A stretch of DNA of 64,000 nt from JANMGV01 sp037440405 (GTDB lineage: Bacteria > Planctomycetota > Planctomycetia > Pirellulales > Pirellulaceae), in the NCBI GenBank assembly GCA_037440405.1, contig JBBIUE010000005.1, positions 34,952 to 98,951 on the forward strand. Direction: 5' to 3'. The notes under the pieces were generated by a model. That model was not told the DNA's origin, searched no databases, and saw only the letters and a program-made list of their open reading frames with translations. Positions 63,752 to 64,000 of this stretch are shown in pieces. The translations under genes and the position numbers were made by a program. Positions within the stretch are counted from its first letter, which is position 1. The number at the start of each line of letters is the position of its first letter.

Positions 63752-64000
63752 TCACATCTTCCGCACGATCAAAACCGAGTTGATACCCAACATTCCGAAC
63801 GAGTTATTCAAGATGTATTCCACCCGATTCAACTCTCGCGGCTGATTGATCACTAGCCCATCGAGAGCACACTCTTCGTCCAGATCGTCAACATTGATCG
63901 TAGCGTGACAATGTCGATCTGTGAAGGCAGGCAAATTCCCTGCCAGTTCGAGGGCCCCTGCCGCCCCCATGGTATGGCCTATGAAGCTCTTTGTATTGTT
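63752..64000 (-). CDS. Beta-ketoacyl-ACP synthase, C-terminal part (cut by window edge)
   Basis: Only the last 82 residues are in the window; the start lies beyond base 64000. SFIGHTMGAAGALELAG carries the second histidine of the Cys-His-His triad (H340 in FabF numbering), and YILNNSFGMLGINSVLIV matches the conserved C-terminal NSFGFGG strand. The Phe-Gly-Met-Leu-Gly variant is unusual. Linked to the ACP and CrtI-like genes on the same strand. FabF-like versus polyketide-type cannot be decided without the N-terminal part. Confidence 0.9.
   Translation of the reverse strand, partial: NNTKSFIGHTMGAAGALELAGNLPAFTDRHCHATINVDDLDEECALDGLVINQPRELNRVEYILNNSFGMLGINSVLIVRKM

Overview
The window is chromosomal DNA from a planctomycete, most likely of the Pirellulaceae type. 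The reasons are lineage-typical families: a PSD1-type cytochrome c protein (DUF1549/DUF1553) followed by a DUF1501 protein, a very large PVC-type heme protein with a DUF1080 tail, a YTV cysteine-rich wall protein, a formylglycine sulfatase, an RNA polymerase alpha-CTD/TPR fusion and a soluble FHIPEP protein. Genes lie in runs of alternating strand. No phage, insertion sequence, CRISPR array or plasmid backbone was seen.

1-16,675 (mostly +): a sulfatase-fold protein that appears to have lost its catalytic residues and a DapA-family aldolase; a hisA with an internal frameshift; an EF-G paralogue; a YdeI/OmdA-like protein; a minus-strand LSm-like/FlhA-C fusion; ilvE behind a leader able to form competing hairpins; an exported methyltransferase; an exported dienelactone hydrolase; and a 1949-residue FG-GAP/PVC-heme/DUF1080 protein. 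16,717-39,315 (-): a sulfotransferase broken by one in-frame TGA; a set of YjhG-type sugar-acid dehydratase, proline racemase-family epimerase and secreted GH2 enzyme; acetyl-CoA synthetase; a Cys-rich coiled-coil exported protein; a small exported protein; the PSD1-DUF1501-methyltransferase operon; an HtrA protease; and a YTV wall protein with a clear terminator and two dyads upstream.

40,223-64,000: a PAS-GAF-receiver protein and a membrane metallophosphoesterase (+); an OmpA lipoprotein, Tgt, the TPR/double alpha-CTD protein, tRNA-Thr(CGT), a sulfatase and a DUF900 hydrolase (-); tyrA overlapping purL (+); a lipoprotein hydrolase (-); a Gly-rich LTxxQ-like exported protein, a LysM-L,D-transpeptidase and pyrE (+); then a minus-strand ketosynthase (cut by the window edge), acyl carrier protein, CrtI-like oxidoreductase and VanZ-like membrane protein, which look like a lipid or polyene pathway.

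Housekeeping functions (His, branched-chain amino acid, Tyr, purine and pyrimidine synthesis, queuosine, acetate activation) are interspersed with exported polymer-degradation and cell-envelope genes. The least expected items are the two broken genes (hisA, sulfotransferase), the LSm-FlhA fusion, the TPR/double alpha-CTD fusion, a small dispersed repeat with two copies, and the KS-ACP-CrtI-like set. All assignments come from reading motifs; no database search was run.
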